Shown here: positions 47,652 to 58,572 of the stretch, piece after piece
Layout of the letters: each line of letters starts with the position of its first letter
Numbering within the stretch: the first letter of the stretch is position 1
Source: Lobulomyces angularis
Taxonomy: Eukaryota; Chytridiomycota; Chytridiomycetes; Lobulomycetales; Lobulomycetaceae
Assembly (NCBI GenBank): GCA_027604685.1
Contig: JADHYX010000052.1
Location: 12,309 to 76,308, forward strand
Reading direction: 5' to 3'
DNA length: 64,000 nt
Notes under the pieces: generated by a model
What the model was told of the DNA's origin: nothing
What the model saw: the letters and a program-made list of their open reading frames with translations, nothing else
Databases searched by the model: none
Program-made: the position numbers and the translations under genes

Positions 47652-50600
47652 TTAGTTACTTAATTGATATATAAGTTCACTAGCCAATCTATAAAAAAAA
47701 AAATAAAATTAAACTTTAAATAAAAAACATTTATTTTTCTTTTCTATACCTAGCATTTTCTTCATCAATCCTACCAAAATTAATTTTATTAATTCCTCCG
47801 ACTGTGGTCGAAGAGAAAGAATTATTAGAATTAGAAGCAACGCTGCTTGGAGAATTATCAACCTTTTCGTCAATAAAATTAAATTCTGGTAAACACATAG
47901 AAAATATCTGTTCTTCATATTTTAATTTGAAGTTACATTTAACTTCTTCACTTTTAACTAATTCCATCAAACACTTCATGCTTCTTTGTACCAAACTAAT
48001 ATAAATTTTTCCAAACCCCTTCATACCTTCTCCAATTAAAACTGACTCTTGCTTTAGATTTTTTTTGTATGCTTTGGGTATTGTAGATATAGTGGGTTCA
48101 GTTAAAATTCTTATTTCTTGTTGATTAATAAACAGATTGGATATCGTAAATAGCTTTTTGATCAACCCTGGTATGTTCAATACTAAACCCTTTATCTCTG
48201 TGGAATTTATGCTGAAGATGTTATATAAACACATCATACTCAATTCATAGTATGCTAAAGTTTCTCCTGTAATTTTACTTTCTTCACTAAGCTTTTCAAA
48301 CGGTAAAATAACATTTAAACTATTCAAAATGTTAATCAAAATACTTCGAATCTGATTATTGTCTCTGTTGTTTTTTAGATATTCATTCAGAATTAAATTT
48401 TTATTATCTTCCAAGATTAAAATTTTTGTTAAGCTTTCTAGTGCTAAAATTAAAGTTAAAAAAAAAAAAATTTAAAATTTTCATATTTTGTCATTACCAG
48501 GTCCAATGTAATAACTACTATCAATTTGAATAAAATTATTTAAAATTTCTAAAATTTTTTTAAGTTTTAACAAATTGGGAATCTTTACAAAATAGCCTAA
48601 ATTGGATAAAATTGTTACGGCATTTTTTCTATTTTCTAAAATAAAATCGCTTTCTTTACAGGTATATTGTAGCTGAACAACTTTATCGCTCGTAACGTTA
48701 CTTTCTGCTTTAAAATGAACAGTTTCATCAAGTTTCATTTCATCTGAATTATCATCAAATTCTTCTTCCTTAATATCATTGCCGTCAATTTCTTTAAATT
48801 TATTTTCCTTCTTTTCGCATTCCACTCTCCATCCTAAATCAAAAATCTTTAATAAGCTCTCCACAAAAATGGAATTGTTTGATAAATAAATTTGATTTTC
48901 TCCACGAAACGAAAGGTTTCTCAGAATTAATTGAACACAATATAAGGTTTCAACGGATTGCTCAATTAACTCCTTTTTACTGTCAACAACTAGTTCTTCG
49001 GCATCTTCTTGCGTAATTTCATTAAGCATTGGTTCTTGATTTATTTCAAAAAGTTCTTCATAAGTAACCAAATTCAAACAGTTATCATTACTGTTCATTA
49101 AATTGTCCAAATTAAAAAATTTTCCTTTTCTTTTAAAGCGATTAATGTTTTCGTTTAATAAATCTCTGAATAATTTAATTAAAGCCAAACTTAATTCTTC
49201 AAAATTTGTTAAACAAAAACTTAAACTTTTATCAAATGACAATATAATAAGAGAATTTAGGGCATAGCATATTTCTGCAGGTAATCCAGATTGTATTGCT
49301 TTTGTAATTCGATGAATTTCCAAAACACCTTAAAATTTTTTAACGCTAAATGTAATGAATTTTAAGTTACCTATTGTCTCTTTTGGTAACGCGATCCCCG
49401 TAATTAATTTATAAACAGGTTGACATACTTTTTCAATTAAAGTAAGTGGAATAGCACCCCAACTTTCCTCTTTTGCTGAATCTGAAAATCCAACGTACCT
49501 TTTTTTTGGAATATAAGTTTTTACATCGACTTCTTCTTCTTTTATATCTTTTTCCTCTTCTGTCGGTAACGCAAAATCGTCTTTTCCTGTTACACATGAA
49601 CTAAATGGTTGCACCATATTAAACTTGGATACTGGCTGCGGAGTTGCAATTTGCTGTGGTGAGGATTGGGAAGTAGGTTTTGGGGTATTATTCAGGGTAT
49701 ATCTTTGTTGTTGAGCCAATTTTTGTTGCTGCAGTGCATTAGCATTGGCAACTGAAGCAGCTTGTTGCTGCTGCTGCAACTGTCTTTTTAAGTCTTGTTG
49801 TTGTTGAAATTGCTGCTGCAAGTACTGCTGTTGCTGCAACGCTTGCTGCTGTTGTAAAGCTTGTTGTTGCTGTAAACTGATCGCCTGTTCCTGCTGTAAA
49901 GTGTGCTGCTGCAGTGTTTGTTGTCTAAATGCTTGCTGCTGCATGTTTTGCTGTAATAGCATTGAGTTCATCGAAGTATTGGGAAGTGCTTGGGAAGAAC
50001 TAATGCCAGCGCTTGATGTCTGTTGCAAAGGGATTGAGCTTGCAGCTAAACTAACCACATTATTAAATGTAGAGTTGTTACTTCCGGTATATTGAGAAAA
50101 ATTCAAATTGTAATAGTGCTCAAATTCAAGTAAAAACTTTTCATAATTTTTTTTTAATGGCCCGTTAGAATTAGAGCTGGTACCCAAACCCAAATCTAGT
50201 GCAATGTTTTTCCACAACTTAGAACTATTAACCTAAGATTTTTTTTTTTTTTAATTGGAGTATTTTAAATGTACAAACCTTCTCAAATCCTCCCCAATCC
50301 AACACGTTATAAAACAAACCACACAAGTCTAATTGTTTTTGCAATAATATTGGCATTCTCATTATTGGAGTTCCCTTTTGCGCTGAAAATTGTTTCAATA
50401 AGTTAAGCCATTCCTCTTTTGGCATTCTGGGATAGTTAGCACGTACCACCCCTGACTGACTGGATGTTGCTGATTGCGACGACGCAGTAGTAGCTGCTGA
50501 TCTTTTAGTGAATACGGGATTGAATGTATTTCCTAATTCACTAGGATTAATTCCGGTGCTCTGTTGCTTCAAATTTTGCAAATTTTGGTTATTTATCATT

Positions 50601-52153
50601 AATGGATTAATTGATTGTGGCTGCTGCTGCTGCTGCTGCTGTGGCTGTTGCTGTTGCTGCTGTTGAAGTTTTTGCTGCAGCTGCAACTGTTGCTGCTGCT
50701 GAACTGCAGCAGGTGGAGAAGAAGATTGATCTGTTGGTATCAACCCAAACTGTTGCATTAACTGCGGACTTTGGCGTAGGACATTTAAAAGTTGTGGGTT
50801 TTGTTTAATTTTCATAAAAAGAACTGGATTTTCCTGAATTTTTTTTAACTGCTCTTGCGTCCAGTTAGCCAATAGTGGGTTTTGATTTACAGCTGGTTGC
50901 TGAGGTCTAGGGGTTTGCCCATGAGGCTGTTGTGGTAATGACTGTTGAGGAGATTGCTGCTGTAAGGTTTGTTGTTGAGGAGACTGTTGTTGCTGCGCTA
51001 AGGCTTGTTGCTGGGCGGCAAGTGCCTGTTGCCGAGCTAAAGCTTGCTGTTGCAGTAGAAGTTGCTTTTGCTGTTGGGCCAATTTATCGGCTTCCTCTTT
51101 TTTATGTAAAATTTCTTGCATTTTGGCTAACTGACCGGAGGATTGAGCATCAAAAGTGGGTAATTGCGGAGTTGAGGATGGAGGGTTAGCGGAAAGTATT
51201 TTTGGTGACTGCGAAATTCCTTGTGAAATTCCACTAGCAGATTGTTGATTTAACTGATTTTTTTGATGTAGTAAATAGCCATTTTGTTGCTGCATATTAT
51301 TAGTTATTGAAAAATTTGGTTGTTGAGCAGGAGAATAAGAGCCTTGGGATTGTAACGGCGAAAAAGAAGCATTACTAGTATTAGAGTTTGCATTATTAGC
51401 ATTGCTGTTCATTTGCATCATACCTCCAAAATTTGATGTTGGACTTTGATTTACATTTTGAGTGGAATTATTGGAGTGTTCACTAATTCTTCTTTTATTT
51501 GAAGAGGCCATTCCGGCTTTAATGTCTTCGTCCATTTTCCTTTTAAGGGCCATTTGTTCGGAAGATTGTTGACTGTTATTAAACATTTGATAATAGTTTT
51601 GTTGATTAGATAGTTGATTTAACTGTGCAGGTGATTGAGATGGTGAGCTAATTTGTTGCTGTGATTGCAAGTATGAATTATAGCTATTTCCCTGTGACTA
51701 AAAAAAAAAAATATTTGATTACGATAAAAATGCAAATTTAACATTTGTTCAAACCCAATCCAAACTGGACATGGAACCAGGTCTACTATTTAAGTGTCTT
51801 TGCTGCTGCATTTGGACAGCTGCATTTTGATTAGTGTTGTAAGGTAACGGTCTGATGGTAGGTAAATTTGGATAACCCATAGTAGAATTTTGAGGTAACA
51901 TTGATTGAGAATATGCATTTAAACTTAAATTATTCAACAATGAATTAGAAGCTAAATTATTTGCAGCAGGTGTATTTTGTAGATCAAACCCAGATCCTAG
52001 CAACTGATTATAACCAGTTCCATTATAAAAACTTTGTGAGTTCATTTGGGCAGGTGGGTATGACGACTGCTGCTGAGCAGGTTGATAAGAAGATTGTTGC
52101 TGTGACTGATTTTGCTGCTGCTGTTGGTTATTGTAAGCATAAGGTTGATTCAT
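47652..52153 (-). CDS. SWI1: SWI/SNF complex subunit SWI1/ARID1-like, polyglutamine-rich
   Basis: ARID1/SWI1 is the large DNA-binding subunit of SWI/SNF chromatin remodellers. The start is 52153 (MNQPYAYNNQQQQQNQSQ). The N-terminal roughly 600 residues are Gln/Ser/Asn-rich with several polyQ tracts encoded by CAG/CAA runs (a pure (CTG)7 on the plus strand at 50621-50641). The ARID domain follows: RMPKEEWLNLLKQFSAQKGT, LLQKQLDLCGLFYNVLDWGG and, across an intron, FEKVNSSKLWKNIALDLGLG, with LKKNYEKFLLEFEHYY (about 50090-50410). After another Q-rich linker, the last roughly 600 residues are helical and armadillo-like with acidic inserts, as in the SWI1/BAF250 C-terminal domain (LVQRSMKCLMELV). 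The stop is 47654-47652 after a final spliced exon ending ELIYQLSN. About six introns. ARID placement and layout make SWI1 the best call. Confidence 0.88.
50612..50712. repeat. CAG/CAA glutamine-codon repeat in SWI1
   Basis: (CTG)7 at 50621-50641 plus interrupted CTG/TTG triplets up to about 50710 encode a long Gln run on the minus strand. Similar tracts lie at about 49760-49940 and 50990-51080. Such tracts are expected to vary in length between isolates. Confidence 0.8.
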
Positions 52154-52722
52154 CTTAAAAGAGTAAGTAAGTTGATTATAAAGTATTTAATTAAATTAAT
52201 TTAGAATGAAAAAAACTAAAATTAAAAAAAAAAAAAAATATAGTTTAGATAGCAAAGTAATTATACCTGATCTTAGCCAAAAAAAAAATAAAATAAAAAA
52301 AAAATTACTTTTCTTTAGTGGAAAGAAAGTAAAAGGGACTTTTTTTTTTTTGAAAGTGGAAAGAAGAAATTGAATTGAAATAAACCTGATAAATTAAGTA
52401 GATTGACGCTTGTCTGAGTTTAGAATTTTGACTTTTGGTGCTGTAATTTTGTGCCTCCAAAATGTGTTTTTTCAAACTAAAAAAAATCAAAAATCAAATT
52501 TTGCACTAGGTAGTACAACGCTGTTTTTGGAGATGAAGGTGTGCTTTACTGCACTGGTGTATAATAAAGCGGTTAGCGAGGTGAGTTACTAGCTTTGACG
52601 TTGTTAGAGCTGCATTTTTTGACTTTTTTAAAGCAAGCAGTTTCCTCACGTGACCTAGGTGGCGCGCTGTCCATTGGTTTTAAAATTTCAAACTTCCACC
52701 TGCTTTCCATTTCACTTTTTCC
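52154..52722. promoter_or_regulatory. Bidirectional promoter SWI1 / MPS1
   Basis: The last 230 bp before MPS1 are GC-richer than usual and contain CACGTGACC at about 52647, GGTGGCGCGC at 52658-52667 and CCATTGG (an inverted CCAAT box) at 52671-52677. The cluster sits 45-75 bp before the MPS1 ATG and looks like a core promoter. A GGCGCG element is compatible with E2F/MBF-type cell-cycle control, which is inference. Confidence 0.45.
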
Positions 52723-55700
52723 ATGTTCACTGTTGATCTAAGCAAATGCCAACCCTTTCTTACCTTAGTTGAGGCCGCTACAAATAAGTTAACTGCTGCC
52801 GAGTTTAAGGATGCCACAAAGCCCTTCCTTCAGAAGTACTCTAATTGCTTTAAAAACTCTCTTCTTTACTTACCGCTTTCATCATTAGAAACTCAATATC
52901 GGATTATTCCTTTTCTAGGATTTGGTTAGATTTATTGGAATCCAAATTGTATGTAAAAAATCTAAAAATTTTTAATCAATCCAAACACACCGCTTCTCAG
53001 AGAAGCAAATGTTAAAAATGAATTTGCGACTCTGGAGAAAATATTTAACTATTTGGAAAGTATTAACATTTGCTCCACTGTTTCAAAGTTTTACATTTTA
53101 AGATCAAAGTTATATTCTAACCTTGGTGAACTGGAAAACAGCAAAAACAATCTACTAACTGGAATTAGATTAAACGCTCAGCCAATAGAGGATTTAAATA
53201 AAGCGTTAACCGATTTAAAAAATAAAAATAAACTACTAAAGTCTGGACTTAACTTTTTTGACGAAGACAAGGAAAACTCTTTTTGGAATTGGAATGATGT
53301 GAGTCAATAGTTTTTAAATAATCAGTTTTTCAATTTTTTACTTAGCCTATAGAAGATACACCTGTCAAGCAAAAACAAAATGTAATTAAATCTCTAATCC
53401 AAGTAGACACACTTAATTCTATATAAATAAATTTATAGGAGACTTTGGAATCTAATATCATTAGCGTGGACGCAAAAAACATTCCTCAAAAGATAAATTT
53501 AACTGCAACTCCAATTTCTGATATTATGTAATTACTAGTGAAATTTAAATTAATATTTCTTATTATTTCTAGACTACCTAAAATTTTATTAAAAAGTACA
53601 ACACGAAGGCGAAATGCTCGAAACTTAGGTGTTTTTTTTTTTTAATTTTCAAGTATCTTATATTCTTTTAAAGGTCCTGCTTTGAGATCTTCATGCATAT
53701 CAAATGAACCTTTTTCTGACAAATCTAGTTCGGATACTTCTTTTAATGAATCTCCACAAAATTATCAGGGAAACTCGTCTTTTGAAGCTACACAACCTAT
53801 CTCCAAATATAACTTACCCAATGATCTAGTTTCACCAATTGCAATAAAAAAAGGTTCAACTACAAATATTATTTCTTCACAACCCGATTTTGAAGCTTCT
53901 ACCAAAATATCAGAAGTTGAAAATTTGCATAAAGATGTAGCTAAATCCAACAAAGAAAATGTTAAAAAGCATTCTAATGAAGAGATTAATAGCAGCTCGT
54001 TAAATCATGATTTACACTCTAAAACCAAACTATTTACAATTACCAATTCACCACCAATGAAGCAAATGTTAATTAAAGAAAATATAAACCCCTTATATGA
54101 AATAAATTTAATAAAAGGATCAGATGATTCACTTAACATTAAAAAATACAGCGAAGACCAGAATCCTTTTAATTACAAAATTGAATCAATTGAAGCAAAA
54201 GAGAATATAGTATCTAATGAAGAATTAAGCAAACGAAATTTAAGTGTTAATAATATCACTTCGGATGAGGCAACAATCAGAGCCGCTCCTGTTCTACATA
54301 AACTTCAAGAACAAATCATATCCTTGGAACCATTTGTCATTTCGTCTTTAGTTGACGAAAAATCCGTAACTGTAAACATTTTAAACATAAATTCTTTCAA
54401 TAGTCTAAAGTTATTTTTTAATTTTTGTCTAGATAAATGGAATGCAGTACAAAAAAATCGATATTATAGGGAAAGGTGGTTCCAGCAAAGTATATAAAAT
54501 AATGAATGAAGAAGGAAAACTATTTGCTTTAAAAAAAGTTAAGCTCAAAGGTCAAGAAGAATCTATTATAGATGGATATTTAAATGAGGTAATCTCCTTG
54601 TTGGAAAAATTGAACTTAAATTTAATTCTTTATAATTTTCGTAGATAGCATTATTGAAAAAAATGAAAAACAATGATAGAATTATTAGATTAATTGATTA
54701 CGAAACTATAAAAGGCCAAGTAATGTATATGGTAAATAAATTGTTTTAAAACATCTGAAAAACTTATGTGTTTTTAATTTTAGGTTTTAGAATATGGAGA
54801 AATCGATTTAGCACAACTTTTAATTAAACAAAATTCTACTCTTAGTCCGAACTTTATTAGGTAACCCTACCAAATCTATTAATTTTAAAGTTTTCAGAAT
54901 GTATTTTGAGCAAATTTTAAGGGCAGTACATGCTATACACGAAGAAAACATCATTCATTCAGATTTGAAACCTGCTGTAATTTTCAATTTGATAAAGTTT
55001 AAATATTTAAATTTTTTCTTTTTTATTTGCATTCAGAACTTTATGCTCGTTGAGGCGGAACTGAAATTAATTGATTTTGGTATAGCTAAAACTATCTCCA
55101 ATGACACCACCAATATTCATAGGGAAACACAGGTATGCTGTCATTAAAAATACACTTGATTTGTTTACTTTCTCGTAAAGACTGGAACAGTAAATTATAT
55201 GTCTCCTGAGGCGTTGAATTTTGTAGAAACATCATCACAACAAAAATATTTGAAGGTTTTCTATTTTCAATATAATTTTTTTATTTTTATTATTTTCATC
55301 ATCAAATTCCTTTACCAGTTAGGAAGGTCTAGTGATGTGTGGAGTATAGGATGTATATTATACCAGTTTGTTTACGGCAAACCACCATTTGCACATTTTA
55401 AAAATGTTGTTCAAAAGTATGAGTAGTCGCTTATTTAAAGAGCTTCCTTTACCAAAAAAATTGTTTTTTTAATACTAATTTGTATTTCGAACATTTTTAG
55501 ATTGCAAGCTATCTCAAATCCAAAACATAAAATCAACTTTCCAGTAATAAATGATGCTTTGTTACTGGAGGTAATTCAAAGTTGTTTACAATTCAATCCA
55601 AAGGCAAGGCCAACTATACCTCAGCTATTGCAACATCCCTACATTACAGGAATTCATCATGGTTTTACTTTTTTTTTTTTTTATTGGTCTATTTTAAATT

Positions 55701-55851
55701 TTTTTTTTTTTTAGTTGAGTTTGATTTAAAAAATTTAAATCTGCAAAACGACCTCAAAAGCGAAGAATTGATTTTCAACATAATAAAAAAAGTGTTTGAT
55801 AAAGAAAGACAAAAGAGTCTAGTTTTAAAATTAATTAAGGAACAAAATTAA
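52723..55851 (+). CDS. MPS1: MPS1/TTK spindle-checkpoint kinase
   Basis: MPS1 is a dual-specificity kinase of the spindle assembly checkpoint at kinetochores. The start is ATG 52723 ([20 protein letters not shown]). Splicing at donor 52832 and acceptor 52919 removes a misleading stop and gives [11 protein letters not shown], then [16 protein letters not shown] and [20 protein letters not shown], the family's N-terminal TPR-like region. A long Ser/Asn-rich linker (about 53340-54340) contains several SP/TP sites and a [13 protein letters not shown] stretch. The kinase domain is [30 protein letters not shown] (catalytic Lys), IHSDLKPAN (HRD-type catalytic loop reading HSD), [24 protein letters not shown] and [33 protein letters not shown] and TGTxNYMSPEA are specific MPS1/TTK features. 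It ends at TAA 55849-55851; about ten introns. It is roughly 720 residues. Confidence 0.93.
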
Positions 55852-56158
55852 ATAATTTATTGGTTTCATTTTTCATTTTTCTTTTTTAAAAAAATTGATA
55901 TAGTATAATTTTTCTTTTTTTCTTTTTATCCAAAATAGATATGTTTTTTTTTTATTTTTTAATTATACAAAGAAAAAAAAAAAATATTATTAAAAACAAA
56001 TAAAAACTATATATGTAACTTAAGAAATTATTTAAAAAAATAGAATTGATGGTTTGAAGGAGGAAAAAATATATCTATTTCTTTTTTTTTTCTTTCTTTT
56101 TACTTTTCTTTATTTATAGACATATAATTATTTATTACAAGAAATAAAGTTAAAATTT
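55852..56158. other. Intergenic, convergent 3' regions
   Basis: AT-rich with several T and A runs between MPS1 and VPS26. No gene is seen. Confidence 0.4.
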
Positions 56159-57585
56159 TTAACTTTCTAAGGAAACAGAACTTAATCCTGGAATCAAACT
56201 GTACTCAAAAAAAAATAGTATAAAAAACAAAATTTATTTTTTTTTTAAAAATAATCTTCTTTTTTTTTCTGTACTTACTTATCACTTTCCTTTAAACGAT
56301 AAATTGAAATCTGTAAATAAATTATATAGTTATTAAAAATATATATAATATATCAAGTATTTTACTTCTTGTTGCTTGAAGTATCTTCGATTTTCTTCGT
56401 CAATTAAAACCAAATTTAAATAATATCTCGTACTAAACTTTTTGTTGACATCTTTATATGTTGGAGTCAATTCGAATCCACTTAAAAAGAGTCGAATCGG
56501 AATAGTTTCACCTCTAACAGGTGCTCCATCCATTATTTCAAATTTTGTAATTGTTTCACTCTCATTATACTGATTTGGCGCTTTACATAAAAATTAAATA
56601 TAAATAATGAAAAAATATATATTCACCTGCGCCAGTAGTTTCTCTTCTAATAATACTGAGTTCCATATGCTTAATTTTTATTCTGACTAATAAAAAGTAA
56701 ATTTTACCGACAATCACATCCCTTAAATGATACTTGTTTTTATTATATTCAAATTCAATATGAAGACAGTCTTCAATTCCGACTTCCATTTTTATTGAAG
56801 CGTTCGTTTCAGGAGGCATTTTATACGAATGAACGAAAATGTCTAAAAAAAAAAAAAAGAATTACTATTGAGTTTTACACTTTACTTAAAAAAAGACAAC
56901 CTTTTTCTTTTGTAACATCACTAAGCCTTCTTCCTACCGTTACCCTTACAAAATATCTTAATTTCACATTTATACCAAAATAACTTTCATATTGTTTTTC
57001 AACATTTTTAAATTCAAAATCATATGTGGCATTTTGTCTCAATTCACCAGGAGCAGCCAATTCCTGCGTTAAAGAGGCAAATTCATAATGATTGCCTCTG
57101 TCATAAAAAAGTTCTAAAAAATTTTTTTTTTAATTTTAATGATTTTTTTTAATTATATTTTTTTTTATTTATTTTATTTCCTTTCGCTAAAATTTACCTA
57201 TATGTCCAACAAATTCTTTAAAATAAATACAGTTAGACTATTAAAAATCTAACTCATTCATTATTTATTACCGATTTTTATTCCTTGGTGTTCCAGTTTT
57301 TTTCCATCTTTAACACGTACCATCACCTTACCGGAAACAGCTTCGCCGTCAAAGTATAAGGGAAATTTTTGCTTTTGTTTCTCTTGCGTTTTGACATCTA
57401 CATAGCTTCTTTTTTTTAAAGAATTTTCATCTTCATTAAAAGCAATTTCAATGTCAACTTGGGTGCCTAATCCAAATATAGACTACAAAAAAAAATGTAT
57501 ATTACTTTTGAGTTGCTAATAAATTGTTATTTTTTCTTTTTTCTCTTGTATGTAGATATTCCTTTTTTAGATCAATTCTTACCAT
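56159..57585 (-). CDS. VPS26: Retromer subunit VPS26
   Basis: VPS26 is the arrestin-fold subunit of the retromer cargo-sorting complex on endosomes. The ATG at 57585-57583 is followed at once by a 100-nt intron (57483-57582), so exon 1 supplies only Met; exon 2 continues [20 protein letters not shown], the conserved VPS26 start. Further motifs are [119 protein letters not shown] and [20 protein letters not shown] (about 56400-56530). The end is ambiguous. Reading on gives a stop at 56277-56275 (KESDK). A strong GTAAGT donor there and an acceptor near 56203 would instead give [13 protein letters not shown], ending at 56159. I prefer the spliced form. About seven introns; 300-plus residues. Confidence 0.94.
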
Positions 57586-58572
57586 TCTTTATAAAATTTT
57601 TAAGTTTGACCTGTGTTACACACAGGAACAAAATTTGTTAATGAATACTAGGGAAAACTAACTATATTTTATTTGTTTCTTCAAAATTAAAATTTAATTT
57701 GGATTTTTTAATTTTTATGTATCTTTTGCATTAGATTTTATATATACTTTTAAAAAGAATAAATCCAACTTGGTTTTTTTACTACAGTTTACCTTCTTCT
57801 TTTTTAACCATTAGAAATACATTGGAATTTAGTTTTTAAATTTCCTATTTCATAAGCAGTTAAGCATAATTTTCTTTTTTTTTTTAATTTTTTTTTTTTT
57901 TAAGAAAATGGAAAACTTAATTTAAAGAAATTCTTTTTTTCTTAATTATTATCATTCTTTATTTTGATTAATTAAATTTCTATATACTAATTTTAGGAAT
58001 GCATTAAGTCGCTAAATAATTTATCGTAATTTGAATATATGCTTTTTTTGTGGTCATCCAAATTTATACACCTTCTTTACCAAAGGTATATACTTTTTAC
58101 GATATTTCCGATGTAGCAACTTTGTTTTTAAATCAAATATTTGATTTTCAATATCATTAAATTACTTGATACTCGTTTGAATTTATAATATTAAATTGCT
58201 GCATATTCAGATTTTTTCTAACTCCAGTTCCAAAAACATGGTGGTGCCAACAATTTCCTAAATCTAAGCGAACATTTGTATTGGGAGCCAATCCTACAGA
58301 TGCTGTAAATTTCCCAACTCTATTCAAATTGGTTAAAACTTAATTCATAATTGCAAATCTCAATTTCACTTCACCAATTGAGGCAAAAATAAAGTTGGCG
58401 ACAACAACCGCCAAAGCACAGTAATTCGTAAGTAAAATTTGCAACCACAAGTCCACAACCCAGTTCGAATCCAAATCCATTTAAACATCAATTTTTCCTT
58501 TTACTTAAGATTTACTGTGGATCACTACACTTTTAGGTAAAAAGACTAAAAATACAGTTGAAAAATTTGTAT
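57586..58572. other. Intergenic with an unexplained GC-richer island
   Basis: This is the divergent interval between VPS26 and the beta-lactamase-like gene. The first 600 bp are AT-rich and empty. From about 58205 to 58500 base composition rises clearly and open frames exist on both strands; see the separate candidate entry. Confidence 0.45.
58146..58485 (-). CDS. Candidate small spliced ORF, unrecognised
   Basis: This is a tentative gene. On the minus strand an ATG near 58479 opens MDLDSNWVVDLWLQILLTNY followed by CALAVVVANFIFASI. A phase-1 GT...AG intron of about 71 nt (to near 58302) would join it to ASVGLAPNTNVRLDLGNCWH and on to NIINSNEYQVI, about 83 residues with one likely membrane segment. 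I recognise no family. The plus strand of the same island also has an open stretch (VPKTWWCQQFPKSKRTFVLG), so coding strand, or coding at all, is uncertain; the island may instead be promoter sequence for the flanking divergent genes. Confidence 0.25.

Noticed and set aside
50611..51189. Plus-strand Ala/Val-rich open frames opposite SWI1
   Set aside because: They are the antisense of CAG/CAA polyglutamine tracts, which always give Ala/Val/Leu-type open frames. No independent support.
52268..52281. Minus-strand TTTGGCTAAGATCA, identical to a stretch near the 5' end of U2 snRNA
   Set aside because: The following branch-site-pairing segment (GTAGTA...TCTGTTCTT) and the 5' stem are missing; upstream is only A/T runs. 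A 14-base match in isolation is probably chance or a remnant, not a functional U2 gene.
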